From contig NZ_JAIPUT010000007.1 in NCBI RefSeq assembly GCF_020055635.1, forward strand, positions 84,544 to 126,062: 41,519 nucleotides of DNA, written 5' to 3'. A program made the position numbers and the translations under genes. Below the pieces are notes generated by a model, which made no database searches, had not been told where the DNA came from, and saw nothing but the letters and a program-made list of their open reading frames with translations. This DNA is from Marivita sp. GTDB taxonomy: Bacteria; Pseudomonadota; Alphaproteobacteria; Rhodobacterales; Rhodobacteraceae. Positions 40,573-41,519 of the stretch are shown here, in pieces (position 1 is the first letter of the stretch; each line of letters opens with the position of its first letter).

Positions 40573-41519
40573 TCAGTCGTGAAGCCCAAGGCGGTTGGCG
40601 GTCTGCCAGATCCGCCAATGGTCATGCGGCATGTTGGTGTGCCGGTTGCCGAAGGCGCGGAACGCATCCTGCACCGCGTTCGAGAAGCAGGGCACACCGC
40701 CGACATGCGGGCTTTCGCCGACACCCTTGGCCCCGATCGGGTGATGCGGGCTGGGGGTGACGGTAAAGTCGGTCTCGTAGTTCGGCACTTCCCACGCGGT
40801 CGGCAGGAAGAAATCCATCAGCGTGCCGGTCTTCACGTTGCCCAGATCGTCATAGGCAATTTCCTGCCCCAGGGCGACGGCCAGCGCCTCGGTCAGACCG
40901 CCATGGATCTGCCCTTCGATGATCATCGGGTTGATCCGCGTGCCGCAATCGTCCAGCGCGTAGAAGCGGCGGATTTCCGGCACGCCGGTGTCAACGTCGA
41001 TATCCATGACGCAGACATAGGCCCCGAACGGATAGGTCATGTTGGGCGGGTCGTAATAGCTGACCGCCTCGAGCCCCGGTTCGATCCCCGGAATGGCCTG
41101 ATTGTAGGCGGCATAGGCGATTTCCTTCATCGTCTTGAACCGCTCGGGCGCGCCCTTGACGACAAACCGGTCGATGTCCCATTCGACATCGTCATCATGC
41201 ACTTCGAGCAGGTAAGCCGCGATCATCTGTGCCTTGGCGCGGATCTTGCGCCCGGCCATCGCCGTTGCCGCACCGGCCACCGGGGTCGAGCGTGACCCGT
41301 AGGTGCCCAGACCGTAGGGGGCTGTGTCGGTGTCGCCCTCTTCGATGGTGATGCTGTCAGCCGAAAGCCCGATCTCGCTGGCTAGGATCCGCGCAAAGGT
41401 CGTGGCGTGGCTCTGCCCTTGGGAAAGGGTGCCCAGACGCGCAATCGCGGACCCGGTCGGGTGGATGCGGATCTCGCAGCTGTCGAACATGCCCATACCA
41501 AGGATGTCGCAGTTCTTGA
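40573..41519 (-). CDS. coxL: CO dehydrogenase large subunit CoxL, C-terminal part (partial)
   Basis: The frame is open to the window edge, so only the last ~315 residues are seen, starting KNCDILGMGMFDSCE. Molybdopterin-binding blocks of the xanthine oxidase family are present: CEIRIHPTGSAIARLGTLSQ, GQSHATTFA, GLGTYGSRSTPVAGAA, CGTRINPMIIEGQIHGG and the catalytic Glu loop IGAKGVGESPHVGG. The active-site loop that separates form I (AYRCSFR) from form II lies outside. Form I is inferred from GTYGSRSTPVAGAA and from the following coxDEFG genes. The enzyme oxidises CO to CO2 and feeds electrons to respiration. Confidence 0.92.
   Translation of the reverse strand, partial: KNCDILGMGMFDSCEIRIHPTGSAIARLGTLSQGQSHATTFARILASEIGLSADSITIEEGDTDTAPYGLGTYGSRSTPVAGAATAMAGRKIRAKAQMIAAYLLEVHDDDVEWDIDRFVVKGAPERFKTMKEIAYAAYNQAIPGIEPGLEAVSYYDPPNMTYPFGAYVCVMDIDVDTGVPEIRRFYALDDCGTRINPMIIEGQIHGGLTEALAVALGQEIAYDDLGNVKTGTLMDFFLPTAWEVPNYETDFTVTPSPHHPIGAKGVGESPHVGGVPCFSNAVQDAFRAFGNRHTNMPHDHWRIWQTANRLGLHD

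Overview
The window is GC-rich, densely coding DNA with many ATGA/TGATG stop-start overlaps. Its gene content fits an aerobic alphaproteobacterium, most likely a Rhodobacterales (Roseobacter-group) member. The main clues are an RTX-Hint secreted protein, a form-I-like CO dehydrogenase (cox) cluster, HWE-type histidine kinases, and several intergenic matches to the alphaproteobacterial EcfG (general stress sigma factor) promoter GGAAC-N16/17-CGTT. The species assignment is inference. No rRNA, tRNA, CRISPR array, insertion sequence or integrase was seen.

Layout. (1) 1-1538: 3' part of an RTX repeat/Hint-domain exoprotein. (2) 1676-3975, minus strand: a tungstate-type ABC transporter in the order tupB-tupC-tupA, closed by a good intrinsic terminator, with phased ATGCAAA repeats upstream. 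(3) 4271-12226, minus strand: one long operon with a peptide-type ABC transporter (binding protein, two permeases, two ATPases), an M32 carboxypeptidase and an EamA permease. (4) 12391-17659, plus strand, divergent from (3): a tightly overlapping operon of a GntR-type regulator, creatininase-family amidohydrolase, ketopantoate-reductase-like enzyme, SDR dehydrogenase, polysaccharide-deacetylase-fold enzyme and isoaspartyl peptidase/asparaginase. Regions 3 and 4 together look like an uptake-and-degradation locus for an amide or peptide-like nitrogen compound; two copies of a 25-bp repeat in the shared intergenic region are candidate operators. A GNAT acetyltransferase follows.

(5) About 18.2-35.2 kb is a stress and sensing island. 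It holds a cytochrome P460-like protein, a three-gene cassette (DUF2795 protein, C2H2 zinc finger with two DUF2795 domains, endonuclease III-like HhH protein), a 1450-residue CheB-CheR-PAS-GAF-HWE kinase with a stand-alone receiver, a periplasmic HtrA protease, a PF03640-like secreted protein, an OBAP protein, an SPW-repeat membrane protein, a KGG-repeat protein, a small hydrophilic protein with an SFPASDPP tail, a membrane-anchored HtrA protease and a second HWE kinase with a C-terminal receiver. Three exact and two near-exact EcfG promoters lie directly upstream of five transcription units here, so I read it as a general-stress-response locus.

(6) 35256-41519, minus strand: malonyl-CoA synthetase (matB-like), then the downstream half of a cox operon in the order coxL (cut by the window edge), coxD, coxE, xdhC/coxF, a 33-codon peptide gene, coxG.

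The least described parts are the DUF2795/zinc-finger/HhH cassette under an exact stress promoter, and the divergent amide-hydrolase/peptide-transporter locus.
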